Part shown: positions 11,601 through 21,825 of the stretch, one piece after another | Position numbering within the stretch: position 1 is the first letter of the stretch | How the letters are laid out: each line of letters starts with the position of its first letter | Assembly (NCBI GenBank): GCA_949987565.1 | Contig: OX465110.1 | Span: 15,726,290-15,790,289 of the forward strand | Direction: 5' to 3' | Source: Luidia sarsii | Lineage: Eukaryota > Echinodermata > Asteroidea > Paxillosida > Luidiidae | Length of the DNA: 64,000 nucleotides | Program-made: the position numbers and the translations under genes | The notes under the pieces: generated by a model | What the model was told of the DNA's origin: nothing | What the model saw: only the letters and a program-made list of their open reading frames with translations | The model's database searches: none

Positions 11601-14600
11601 AGGGTTGGCAACGGACAGAATTCCCACATAATGCACCCACTGCTGCATCTTGTTGAATGCAGCAGGGTTGGCAACGGACAGAATTCCCACATAATGCACC
11701 CACTGCTGCATCTTGTTGAATGCAGCAGGGTTGGCAACGGACAGAATTCCCACATAATGCACCCACTGCTGCATCTTGTTGAATGCAGCAGGGTTGGCAA
11801 CGGACAGAATTCCCACATAATGCACCCACTGCTGCATCTTGTTGAATGCAGCAGGGTTGGCAACAGACAGAATTCCCACATAATGCACCCACTGCTGCAT
11901 CTTGTTGAATGCAGCAGGGTTGGCAACAGACAGAATTCCCACATAATGCGCCCACTGCTGCATCTTGTTGAATGCAGCAGGGTTGGCAACAGACAGAATT
12001 CCCACATAATGCACCCACTGCTGTATCTTGTTGAATGCAGCAGGGTTGGCAACAGACAGAATTCCCACATAATGCACCCACTGCTGTATCTTGTTGAATG
12101 CAGCAGGGTTGGCAACGGACAGAATTCCCACATAATGCACCCACTGCTGCATCTTGTTGAATGCAGCAGGGTTGGCAACGGACAGAATTCCCACATAATG
12201 CACCCACTGCTGTATCTTGTTGAATGCAGCAGGGTTGGCAATGGACAGAATTCCCACATAATGCACCCACTGCTGCATCTTGTTGAATGCAGCAGGGTTG
12301 GCAATGGACAGAATTCCCACATAATGCACCCACTGCTGTATCTTGTTGAATGCAGCAGGGTTGGCAACGGACAGAATTCCCACATAATGCACCCACTGCT
12401 GTATCTTGTTGAATGCAGCAGGGTTGGCAACGGACAGAATTCCCACATAATGCACCCACTGCTGTATCTTGTTGAATGCAGCAGGGTTGGCAACAGACAG
12501 AATTCCCACATAATGCACCCACTGCTGCATCTTGTTGAATGCAGCAGGGTTGGCAACAGACAGAATTCCCACATAATGCACCCACTGCTGCATCTTGTTG
12601 AATGTAGCAGGGTTGGCAACAGACAGAATTCCCACATAATGCACCCACTGCTGCATCTTGTTGAATGCAGCAGGGTTGGCAATGGACAGAATTCCCACAT
12701 AATGCACCCACTGCTGCATCTTGTTGAATGCAGCAGGGTTGGCAACGGACAGAATTCCCACATAATGCACCCACTGCTGTATCTTGTTGAATGCAGCAGG
12801 GTTGGCAACAGACAGAATTCCCACATAATGCACCCACTGCTGCATCTTGTTGAATGCAGCAGGGTTGGCAACAGACAGAATTCCCACATAATGCACCCAC
12901 TGCTGCATCTTGTTGAATGCAGCAGGGTTGGCAACGGACAGAATTCCCACATAATGCACCCACTGCTGCATCTTGTTGAATGCAGCAGGGTTGGCAACAG
13001 ACAGAATTCCCACATAATGCACCCACTGCTGCATCTTGTTGAATGCAGCAGGGTTGGCAACAGACAGAATTCCCACATAATGCACCCACTGCTGCATCTT
13101 GTTGAATGCAGCAGGGTTGGCAACAGACAGAATTCCCACATAATGCACCCACTGATGTATCTTATTGAATGCAGCAGGGTTGGCAACAGACAGAATTCCC
13201 ACATAATGCACCCACTGCTGCATCTTGTTGAATGCAGCAGGGTTGGCAACAGACAGAATTCCCACATAATGCACCCACTGCTGCATCTTGTTGAATGCAG
13301 CAGGGTTGGCAACGGACAGAATTCCCACATAATGCACCCACTGCTGCATCTTGTTGAATGCAGCAGGGTTGGCAACAGACAGAATTCCCACATAATGCAC
13401 CCACTGCTGCATCATGTTGACTGGGGCAAGGTTAGTTAGGGGTGACAGAACATCACACAGATGCACCCTCTGTCTCCTGTTGTCGAGTGCAGCAGGGTTT
13501 TCTGGGTCAACAAGAATCTCGACAAGAATCCCATAGAAATAGGCCTACACCCTCTGTTGCATATCAAGGAGATTTTTTCCCCTGCACAGTAAGGAGCGAA
13601 TCAAGTCATGGAAAGATTCTTACATCGGGCTCGAGCATTCTGATCCAGCATTTGATTCAGCATGGAGTTTATCATCTCTTCTTCCCTGTCAAGATAAGCA
13701 GAAACAACACTGTCACTCACAAACCCACTGTGATAGGTCATTCAAGCCCCAGCTTGACACAAGCTGCATTTGTCAGTATTCCAAACAAAGTCCAGGAAAA
13801 CATTTTTGAATGGTTTGAGAAATGGCAAAAGAAAATGTGACTGATGTTCACTCAAGTTTGGTACCTGAACGAAATTGGGGGGCATGATTTATGCACCCGC
13901 AGACAGAACTGATCAGAAATCAATGAGATTGGTGAATTCAAAGTGGCTTCCCCTGAGCTGATATTTGGTTGATACTGTACGCTCAGTGCTTTGCCCGATT
14001 GCCTGTTGGACAGACAAAAAGACAGGCAGCTAGGGCTTGTGTTTTTCACCACAAAGCAATCACCCAAAGCCCTGAGCTTACAGTTCAAACTACGCTCAAT
14101 ATGCTCGATCGTCTCGATGCATTGCCTGATTTCCTGTCCGGTAAAAAACACACCCACACACAGCTGAAGCAAGTGGTTGTTCCAACAAAGCAATTTGGCA
14201 AAGCACTGAGGGATACAGTTTCATAACCTAAATATTATCAGGTAAGAAAAACCTTCATTGAATTATAATCCAACCCATTTTATAGTCCAACACATCGGGT
14301 AGGGGCCAAACCCTCATTGGAATATACATTCTCCCCAAAATCATGATAATGTCTATGAGTTTGATGAAATCAACCAAGGTAACACTGTACTACTAGTACT
14401 AGTAGTAGTAATACTAGTATTAGTAAACCCGGATCACAAACTCATTTGCGAAATTACATACCAGTTTTTTTTTGGAAACTTGGGAGGTGGGGGGGGGGGG
14501 GTTAGGGGCATGCCGTGACTTGGATGCATTACCTCTTCTGTGCTGCTTCTTGATCTTTTCTGGCATTGGGATCACCGCTTCCCTAGACAAGAAAACAAAA

Positions 14601-15790
14601 CAAAACGGATTCTCTAAAATCTAAATTCTCTTAATTTTCTTGCTGACAATCGTGTACTCGTGTAGTCCGAGTAACAAGTCGCCCTTTTTCCTATTTTTCG
14701 AAACGCAGTGGCTGTTGTTACGGCAGTCGTCCGTGTGGTTCCCTGACTTCACAGTATTTGTCAGGATGTTTAGCTCTTGGAACCAGACTATCAGCTAATA
14801 GACTGGTTCAACCAGCTTGCAATGCTGAAGAAATACAATCAAGTCAGGGAACCACACGGTCGACTGCCGTAACAACAGCCACTGCGTTTTCGAAATTTGT
14901 ATGAACTGTTGACCTTTGCCTCGGGTAGCCAGAGCAGAGGTATTTCTTTTCATTTTGATTTTTAATATAATGTGCAGCACTGACAATGACATTGTGCAGC
15001 GCATTACCAATACTCATTACTACTAGTACTACTACTAGTAGTAGTACTACTACTACTAGTAGTACTAGTACTACTTTAGTAGTAGTAGTAGTAGTAGTAG
15101 TGTTTTAACGGCACACGCAACCGCTACGCAACCGCAACCGCTACACAACCGCAACCGCTACACGCAAATCGTTTTGACAGGTCCGTGTGCGTAGTGGGTC
15201 TGTGTGAGTGTGTGCGCGCGCACACATGCGTTGACCCCTATGGTCGTGCAAAACGTCATCGATTTGCTTGTAATGTTGTATACCGTTTCAATTTGAAATC
15301 AAAGATGCCCGCCGCATTTTGGCTCGTCGGACGGGAGAGATTCTTCTCGATAACCTGAGGGAAAATTTCTCCTTTTTCCCCAAACGTGAGTAAAACAAAT
15401 GACCAGTATTGAAGTTGGTAATGGGACGGTTTCACGGGTGTTTTCGGGGTAAAATCTGCAGGTTTTGGTCGGGGGTAGTCATAAAGTCGAACACATAGTT
15501 AGTTTCTAGGGTTTCCGAGCAGTTTTCCTTGGACCCTACATCGCCCGAAACTTCAAAATTTAAAAAAAAGGGCGATTGTAAGGGTCCAAGTTACTCGGAC
15601 TGTACTTGCCATCATGTCATGTACGGTACGTGTGAATCACTCAATCAGCATGGAGGAAGGAATTGTATCCCAACGTTGCATTAATTTTAAATTATTCTGC
15701 GGCTGAAAACATCCTTACACTCACCCCATACTGTTGCTGTAATTCAGCGCGTCGTCTGGCGCGAATCTCCTCCAATTCACTGTCCGCCAT
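8610..15790 (-). CDS. PDCD5: PDCD5 (programmed cell death protein 5), complete
   Basis: Six coding exons, in transcript order: 15790-15725, 14582-14533, 13685-13624, 10572-10481, 9396-9325, 8654-8610 (TGA). Lengths sum to 129 codons, 128 residues; the human protein has 125. It starts MADSELEEIRARRRAELQQQ. Later blocks are MLDQNARARLNSIALVKPEK, MVERMLIQMAQTGQLPG, ESLKGLLEKVS-like DSLKGLLEKVSMQTERKT and a short acidic tail, WSDEDD. PDCD5 is a small triple-helix-bundle nuclear/cytoplasmic protein known to bind TIP60 and the TRiC chaperonin and to promote apoptosis. The start ATG is the first codon of the conserved MAD... N terminus. The coding sequence is only 387 bp in a 7.2-kb gene. The third intron (10573-13623) is almost entirely a 63-bp minisatellite, and intron 1 contains a transposon. 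Exon 3 followed by the true exon 4 restores ARAR-L, so the gene is intact despite the array. Confidence 0.95.
9017..9166. mobile_element. Foldback family F1 copy
   Basis: It opens with a terminal tgttgcaaactgcttt block, then gcgtttcgatcctagcagga and its inverted partner tcctgctaggattgaaac. The central inverted pair is nearly perfect, giving a strong hairpin. It lies in the last PDCD5 intron. Confidence 0.75.
9988..10044. mobile_element. Foldback family F1 half-copy
   Basis: Single arm only (tttagtgggcctgacgtttc then atcctagcaggaccttttct). Its inverted partner is missing. Located in PDCD5 intron 4. Confidence 0.65.
11006..13417. repeat. 63-bp minisatellite, 38 full units, in PDCD5 intron 3
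   Basis: The unit begins cccactgctgcatcttgttg and contains an EcoRI site in gacagaattcccac. Unit starts at 11006 and 13400 differ by exactly 38 x 63 bp, so I see no net length change across the array. Units differ at a few positions only: aacAgac/aacGgac/aatGgac, tgCatc/tgTatc. A run of G-type units (about 11410-11820) suggests block duplication. Degenerate half-units flank the array (about 10936-11005 and 13450-13500). Because 63 is a multiple of 3, several frames are open for 700-800 codons on both strands, but these are a by-product of the repeat. The array sits wholly between PDCD5 exons 3 and 4. Confidence 0.97.
13975..14222. mobile_element. SINE-B tail remnants
   Basis: The segment has cagtgctttgcccgattgcc near 13983 and ggcaaagcactgagggatac near 14198, facing each other, with an aggcagctaggg block between. 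It resembles the paired arrangement at 1810-1960. Located in PDCD5 intron 2. Confidence 0.45.
14395..14425. repeat. (AGT)n/(ACT)n simple repeat
   Basis: Alternating actagtactagtagtagta units that can fold on themselves. The same type recurs at 15015-15100, 21803-21820 and 22862-22885, and the motif ctagtagtac is also the core of the COX4 intron minisatellite. Confidence 0.8.
14665..15600. mobile_element. TIR DNA transposon (non-autonomous) in PDCD5 intron 1
   Basis: The left end GTCCGAGTAAC (14665-14675) is matched by the right end GTTACTCGGAC (15590-15600), and similarity continues inward through a gtcgccctttttc/aaagggcgat block. The tetranucleotide TGTA flanks both sides (14661-14664, 15601-15604), as expected for a target duplication. 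Inside are a second inverted-repeat element (14704-14886), a (TAG)n microsatellite and a cgcaaccgctac tandem repeat. There is no transposase frame. A related copy in the other orientation starts at 21443. Confidence 0.75.
14704..14886. mobile_element. 183-bp MITE with ~45-bp TIRs (CGCAGTGG family), nested
   Basis: The left arm starts CGCAGTGGCTGTTGTTACGG; the right arm is its near-perfect complement, ending CCACTGCG. The arms match over about 45 bp, through gtgtggttccctgactt. It lies just inside the left end of the 14665-15600 transposon. A second copy of almost the same length is at 59773-59954. Confidence 0.85.
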
Positions 15791-16657
15791 CGTGACAATC
15801 TTCCTTCAAATTCGAGAGAAATCTGACAACTTTTAACACTAACAGTAGAGCTAGAAGTAACTCAGTCCAGACTCTGTTCGTGTGATAATGTGTGTGATAA
15901 TGGAAACGGTAGACCGAGTACAATAATCTGGCTCCTAAGTGCCCGCGTTGAAGCAATATCCATGTGCATTATGCTGCTCTGGGTACCATACATCAGTTTC
16001 TACCGTTGAGGGGGCTAGTCATTCAGCCTTGATGCAGATTTGGTACAAAATCCCTCTTTTTCTTGTGGCTATACTGAAAACTGTAGCCTGTATCTTCATC
16101 ACTCTTGTGTTCTTTGCTGATAGATTTTTCAGCTAATCACCCCCAGAAAAAGCACCCCAAAATAGAGCCAAATTAAAAGCCATGATAATTATATCATTAG
16201 AATAAAAAAATATATAAAACAATAAATAAACATACTGAACCCCAGTATAATCAGTTGATTACCCTCCAAAGTCCCCTTATCCAAAAAAAAAGAGTTGTGG
16301 GGTCCAACTTGCATCGAATTAGTGTACTGCAACCATCTTTATGGAGGTACTCCAGTTTCATCATGTGTGCTACACTTCGAACAAGGAAACCTTGCTCTAT
16401 GGAGCACAGTAATAAGTTTGCTATAATCATGCGATTCATGTGATTTTCGCAATCAAAACAATTGCATTCTAGCAGTCCCTCTAAGACCAGGGACACTGAC
16501 TTTCTGAATTTCTTGAATTTCTTGTATTTTGTATTTTTTTTATGGGGCGGGGAGGGGGCCGCGGGAGTTGTGAGATAAAATCTGCAGAGGACCAATCAGA
16601 AAGGGCACCGGTTTGTGCTACAAATCCCTCCTCTTTTACGGTAAAAAGGACTGAAAG

Positions 16658-16770
16658 TGATATACAAAAATGTTGCAAACTGCTTGCTGACTAAAATTAC
16701 CACTAAATCTTAAGATTTGCATTTTGGTAATTTTAGTCAGTAAGCAGTTTGCAACATTTTTGTATATCAT
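16658..16770. mobile_element. F1 terminal palindrome (minimal copy)
   Basis: About 113 bp made only of the two F1 termini face to face: tgatatacaaaaatgttgca ... gcaacatttttgtatatca. The arms match over about 50 bp. This defines the outer end of family F1 as TGATATACAAAAATG, and shows that the ends can exist without the core. Confidence 0.85.
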
Positions 16771-18010
16771 TTAAAAAAAGTAGTGTAAAAATTGACAGAG
16801 TTGTGAAGGTGTGAAGAGCGCCCTCTATTGCTGAATGATTTGTTTTTAGTAAAAACATAAAATAATACTAATAGCCCACTCTTTCGGAGATAAATTTCGT
16901 TTACGATTAATTTTATACTTATTTCCAGTATATTTCTCATTGATTTTCTTTAATCAAAGAAGTGAATAATACCACAAAAAAGTGTATACATTACCTTAAA
17001 ATATTTATTACTTTCCTCTCAGTCCAATCTTGTCTAGGTACAGTATTTGTTTCTGATATCTTAATTCAGTTTCCTAGTATGTGACACAGTTGTCAAAATA
17101 TCCCAATTTGATGGTTTCCCTCATTCTGAAATGTGAAATATTATATAATAAAATGAACCAAAAATCGGCTCAGTTATGAGCATTAAAATGTTACAAATCA
17201 GGAGTAAATTTTAACGCAAAACTTAGACTGAATGAAACGGTTGAGATAAAAAAAAATTAATTGGTGAGAAATAGATATAAACAGGGTTAACTGCACTACG
17301 GAGATTTAAACCAAAAATATCACCTATCAATCATCACCTTTACAGAATCTTAAATATAGCCTGCACACACATTAGTATAATATTGCATCATATAAAATAA
17401 TTATTCTAGCACCAATTCTCTTTAAATGAAATGATGACGCGTGACACACAAAAGTTAATAACCCAGAAGTCCCCATTGCATTTTGAGTAATAAGTCTGAA
17501 ATAGGGCTTTGTGGTAGCACCGTGTAATAATAAATTCTCTTCTGTGTGTCTTTGATTCTAAAAAAAACAAAAAAAACAAGGGGGGCTCTTTCCAGAAGAT
17601 CTAGGTACTTCCGGGAAAGAATATTAGATTCTAGGGAATGCCCAGCTCTTCTCAGCACCAATCAGTCTCAAGGTCAAGGGTGATTTCACGGATGGCACAC
17701 AATCCGCGGTACATCGACTTGCGAGAGACCTTTCCTATGTAGTGGGGCTAGGCCCTCTAATGCAGTCCTCCATCGTTCACACTAGTCCTACAACCAAATG
17801 CATTAGTTAGGATAAGTTTGGTGAAATCTTCCACTCGACTTGGCAGAACAATTGCTCTACACAAATCCTGTAAAAAGTTATACAAATGGCATTGCAAAAC
17901 AGCCTCCTGACTTTGCCGCCCCCCCAAAAAAAATCCAAACATTTTCAGAGAGCCATTCAATGATCCCAGCGAACATTTCAAAAAGCAATTAATCCAACTT
18001 ACGCTTGCCA

Positions 18011-18043
18011 TTGAGGAAGGTACTGCTAGGATCCAAGTTTCAG
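18011..18043. mobile_element. F1 fragment
   Basis: Short arm only: tgaggaaggtactgctagga then tccaagtttcag. Confidence 0.5.
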
Positions 18044-19164
18044 TCCATATTCAATTTTTTGAAATTTTCTGTATGCAGGAAGTGCTGTCTAGTGTGCATT
18101 GCTAGTGCTACATCTGTGGAGCTGTTATTGTCAAGTTACCCGTTAAACACTACGCGCTTTAAAATTAGAGTGGAGAATGATTTACACTACTTTGCAAAAA
18201 TATACAAAGCCCCAAATATACAATTGATTCTCATGATTATCATGTAATGATGGTGTTATGCTACAAAGACCTAGTACATAATATAATTAGTACGCCCACT
18301 AACCTAGTCTGTGAAGCATAAAATATATCATAGTGCTTTACATATCAATGACAGAATTTGACTTGCCTACAGTAAATCATATCAAATTGGTTATATAAAA
18401 GGAATACAGTGGGTTTTGCATTGGCCACTTCAGAAAGACTGTTTACTTTGGCCTTTTTTACCATGCCAATAAGACTTCGTTCCAATAGTTACTTGGCTCA
18501 TTTCAGAATTACCCGGTTACGAACAAAAGAAAAACAAGTATCAAAGCTCTGAATTCTTCACGTAGTTCATGCTATTCTTCACCTACATGTATGTCATTTC
18601 AGGCAAACAAAGGCATGAGAAACTGACTAGGACTATTCATCAATCTTTGACGATCCCCGAGGTACAAACTATCGTTTGCATCTTGCGAGATAGTAACCAC
18701 CCCCAGCAAGAATACTTGGTTAAAGTATCTGGGCAACCCCTCCCTCCTCCCCTCACCTCCCCACCTTCACAGCACTCTTCTTGCCCCCATGGATATACTG
18801 GCCAGAATACACCAGGACAGGCTTAGGTTTCAAGCTTTGAGAAAGAGAAAAATCCTGTCATCAGACATCAAGGGGTTGACAAAGTTTGCCAGGCTTAGTG
18901 CACTAGGATTTTTTCTCATTTCAGATGTTGCTCTGCCCCAAATATCTGCTTGGCTGACCTGCCTGGTTATCATCATTAAAGTGTTTGCCCAAAAAAAGTG
19001 TGCTTGTCAGATTTCCTTAGCCCAATGGTTGATTTCAGTTGTCCATTGCTTGTTCTACTTTTTTTTTAATTGCCCCTAAAAGGCTCTCCCACTGCAAACA
19101 AGCAGTACCTGATTTCAGTTGTGGGAGACAGTGGGTGATGGACTTCCTCGACCGGTGGGTGATT

Positions 19165-20924
19165 TCAGCAACAGCCCCATCCTTTGCCGTTGGCCTTGGT
19201 CTTCCCACCGTCTTCCAGCCGGAAGGTGGCGGCACCCAGGCTCCCGGCCTGGCTGGCCCCGGCAGGCTGCGCGGTTCTGCCCTGCTGCCTCCACAGGTGG
19301 TCGGCCACCGCGTGGAACATGGGCTCCACCCCGTGGTCCTCCTTGGCCGAGACCTCGAAGACGCCCAGCACGTCGGGGCACTGCCGGCCCATCACCTCCT
19401 GGGCGTGGGCCAGCGTGGTGGCCTCCGCGTCGTAGGCGGCCGGCTCCAGGTCCGTCTTGTTGCCCACCAGGAAGAAGCGGTGGCCGGTGTCCGGCAGGTT
19501 GTGGCTCAGCTCCTGCTGCCAGTAGGACACGCGGCGCAGCGAGACGGCGTCGGCCACGTCATAGACCAGCAGGGTGGCGCTGGTCTCCCGGTAGTAAGCA
19601 TTGGTCAGGGAACGGGCTCGTTCCATGTTGGCGGTATCCCACAGCTCTAACTACAATACAACAACAAAACAAAGGAAGACATCAGAGGTCAACTTCACTA
19701 ACTCATTGTCACCTTGAATCGATTGCCGCGCAACCAGCGCCACACTAACTGCTACAGCCACAATTCATCGTGTGTTAAAACGAATCATCAAGCTTTGTGA
19801 GAAATGAACCACCTCAAAATCACAACACTGTCTTTGATTGTCTCCTACTCAAAACAAACCTAGTCCCCATTTTAGAGAAGGAATGACCAATCCCATCGCT
19901 CCAAATGCCTCGAGGCTAAATTGAACACACAGCATTAGGGCTACTGCTTCCTTGCCAAGGATAACTCAACAGGGCTTCTGAGTCTGGTGTTTGTCTCAAA
20001 TTAGGTGCAAGCAAAATTGTATAGGCGGGACATCCAAGCAGATAGGTCAGGCAACTGCTGAGATACTGGAACCGAGTACCAGACAATTGACTCTTCGTTG
20101 ACCAACACATAAGCATCTAGCTTTCGCAGCAACAACTACATGATCAGATGCAATGAAGGCGATAATCCTAGAACAAAACTTACAAAGGATTGCTCTTGTA
20201 CCCTCCATTGCATCTGAAGCAGTTGGCCCTTGTTCAAGGAAGGTATACGTTTTGGATCCTAGCAGAAACTCAAAGGCAATGGGGAGAGCTCCTGCTAGAA
20301 TCGACACGTCAGGCCCTCCACATATCCGGGATTTGCATTTCAGTCATTTAAGTCAGTGAGCTGTTTGCAACTGTTGTGGTTATATTATTAATGACGTCTT
20401 CAAATAAGATTTTAAGGCTTTGCATGGTGGGTGAAACAATATAGAAGGGTTTGCGGTGACACCGTAAGGTGTCTTTAGGAAGAGGTAAAAGAACCACACC
20501 TCTTGCATATATACATGGTGTCCAGTGTGTCATTGCAAACCCTCCTATATAGACTTCTTCAAGGTTGTCCTTAGAACGATGCTTGCATGCTCTAGGGCAC
20601 TCGAGCTCACAACGATATGCAGATGCTCAGAACGAGCACAGAAGGTACCGGGATGTTTGCCGTCAAGGAAAGCATCCCAGGGTGCTCCCCCTCCCCCCTC
20701 CTCCCCCCCTTCTTGGCATTTGACGACGGTACCTGGACTGGGTGGCTGTCGGGTCCCACGGCAAACTCCCGGCAGTACTGGTACTGGTCCAGCATCAGGG
20801 CCGACTTGGGCGTTGAGGGGATGTGACGGGAGCGGAAGCGCTGGTAGAGGGAGGTCTTGCCCACGCCTGACTCCCCCAAGAGGATCACCTTGAGCTTGAC
20901 CCGAGCGCTGTCGGCGTACTGCAT
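19165..20924 (-). CDS. Divergent Rab-family small GTPase
   Basis: Two exons: 20924-20733 (64 codons) and 19650-19165 (161 codons plus TGA), 225 residues. The start gives MQYADSARVKLKVILLGESG. The P loop GESGVGKTS (about residues 18-26), the NKTD guanine-specificity motif and EVSAK are intact, and the protein ends GWGCC, a dual-cysteine geranylgeranylation signal of Rabs. Switch I (IPSTPKSALMLD) lacks the usual spacing, and switch II reads WDTANMER where Rabs have WDTAGQER, so both the switch glycine and the catalytic glutamine are replaced. Family knowledge: Rabs direct vesicle traffic at membranes, and loss of that Gln usually impairs GTP hydrolysis. I could not place it in a named subfamily. 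Both exons are GC-rich compared with the surroundings. The splice junction CAG|gtaccg ... tgtag|TTAGAG keeps phase 0 and yields VQLELWDTAN. Confidence 0.87.
20236..20372. mobile_element. F1 copy in Rab intron
   Basis: Arms at tggatcctagcagaaactca and gctcctgctagaatcgacac, then the gatttgcatttcagtcattt and gtgagctgtttgcaact terminus. Confidence 0.65.
20395..20556. mobile_element. F2 copy in Rab intron
   Basis: It has aggctttgcatggtgggtga, aggtttgcggtgaca in the form agggtttgcggtgacaccg, gaaccacacctcttgc, and the opposite end cattgcaaaccctcctatat. The terminal atatagaagggtttgc / gcaaaccctcctatat arms are inverted. Confidence 0.7.
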
Positions 20925-21442
20925 CCTGGAAACTGGCCTCAGATGCTCACGGCTCCACTCACACAGTCCATCCTCTCACCAATGAGTCGACAGTATCACA
21001 ACTCCCTCCAGGGACATCCAAGGGTTATGTGCTAAAAAAATGGGCAAACATTTCTCTTTTTTTTGACAGACATCCGCGATGAATCATATACCGGAAGACT
21101 TGGAAGGAGTTTAAAAAACCAGAGCAGGACCCGCAAAACAATACGCCACAGATTTATCGCATTTTCATAGACTTAAAGTAAATGGAATGCATCAGTTTGG
21201 TACGAAATGGTCCGACTCCGAGTAAACAAACTACAAATGTACATATTTATGCATTCACTGTAAATCAAAAACGTTGAAAAAGGAGTGAAACTAAGACTGG
21301 CTACAGTTACTGCAAGACTGGCTACAGTTACTGTAGCCAGTCATAACACCATTTGCTGTGGATTTACTGTCCCTTTCCTGGCCTAAACTTGAGCTGAACC
21401 ATAAACAAACATATCAGCTAGGTCAGAGTACACACAAAGGCC

Positions 21443-21825
21443 GTCCGAGTAACTTGGATAGACAAGTCACACTTTTTTTATCGAAATTTTAAATGTTGAG
21501 GGTCGGGTGACAGTTTTTTTTTTCTTTGAAGAAAAAAAAAACTGACCGAAATCACCAGACTTCCCCTTTTTATATGTTGAGGTCGGGCGATAGTAGGGTC
21601 CAAGATTCTCAGTAAGGAAGCACGTGCAAACCGAACGACGAGTTCAACTCCATGACTACCCCCATATTTTACCCCGAAAACTCCCGTGAAACCGTCCCAC
21701 GCACCCATCTTTGGATTAAGTGAGAATCATCGATTTAAATACTGGTCATTTGTTTTACTCACGTTTGGGGGAAAAGGAGAAATTCACCCTCCATTTCATA
21801 TACTACTACTAGTACTAGTATCGTG
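21443..21825. mobile_element. Second copy of the GTCCGAGTAAC transposon
   Basis: It starts GTCCGAGTAACTTGGA and tracks the inverse of the 15345-15600 sequence. Shared blocks include agggtccaag, catgactacccc, attttaccccgaaaac, cgtgaaaccgtccca, ctggtcatttgttttactca and cgtttggggg. It ends at an (ACT)n tract, as copy 1 also borders one. The other terminus was not found. Confidence 0.65.

Larger units (their letters stand above)
15791..19164. other. Spacer between PDCD5 and the Rab gene, no gene seen
   Basis: The PDCD5 promoter should lie at its left end (15791-16000; no TATA box seen). The rest is AT-rich. It holds the F1 palindrome at 16658 and an F1 fragment at 18011-18043. I found no exon-like frame with conserved protein content. 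Confidence 0.6.

Noticed and set aside
11006..13417. CRISPR-like regular array
   Set aside because: Units are directly joined without unique spacers, in an animal genome; this is a minisatellite.
10917..13466. Open frames of 740-824 codons on both strands
   Set aside because: They are produced by the 63-bp tandem repeat, whose length is a multiple of 3. They lie in the PDCD5 intron between verified exons, and several frames are open at once.
13600..13685. Frameshifted PDCD5 pseudogene (reading stops after ARAR)
   Set aside because: The apparent stop lies beyond a good donor (gtaaga); joining to 10572-10481 restores ARARLNSIALVKPEK, so it is a normal exon.
19039..19748. Forward-strand frames of about 200 codons over the Rab exon
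   Set aside because: They are shadows of the GC-rich Rab coding exon on the opposite strand; the motifs and splice sites fit only the reverse strand.
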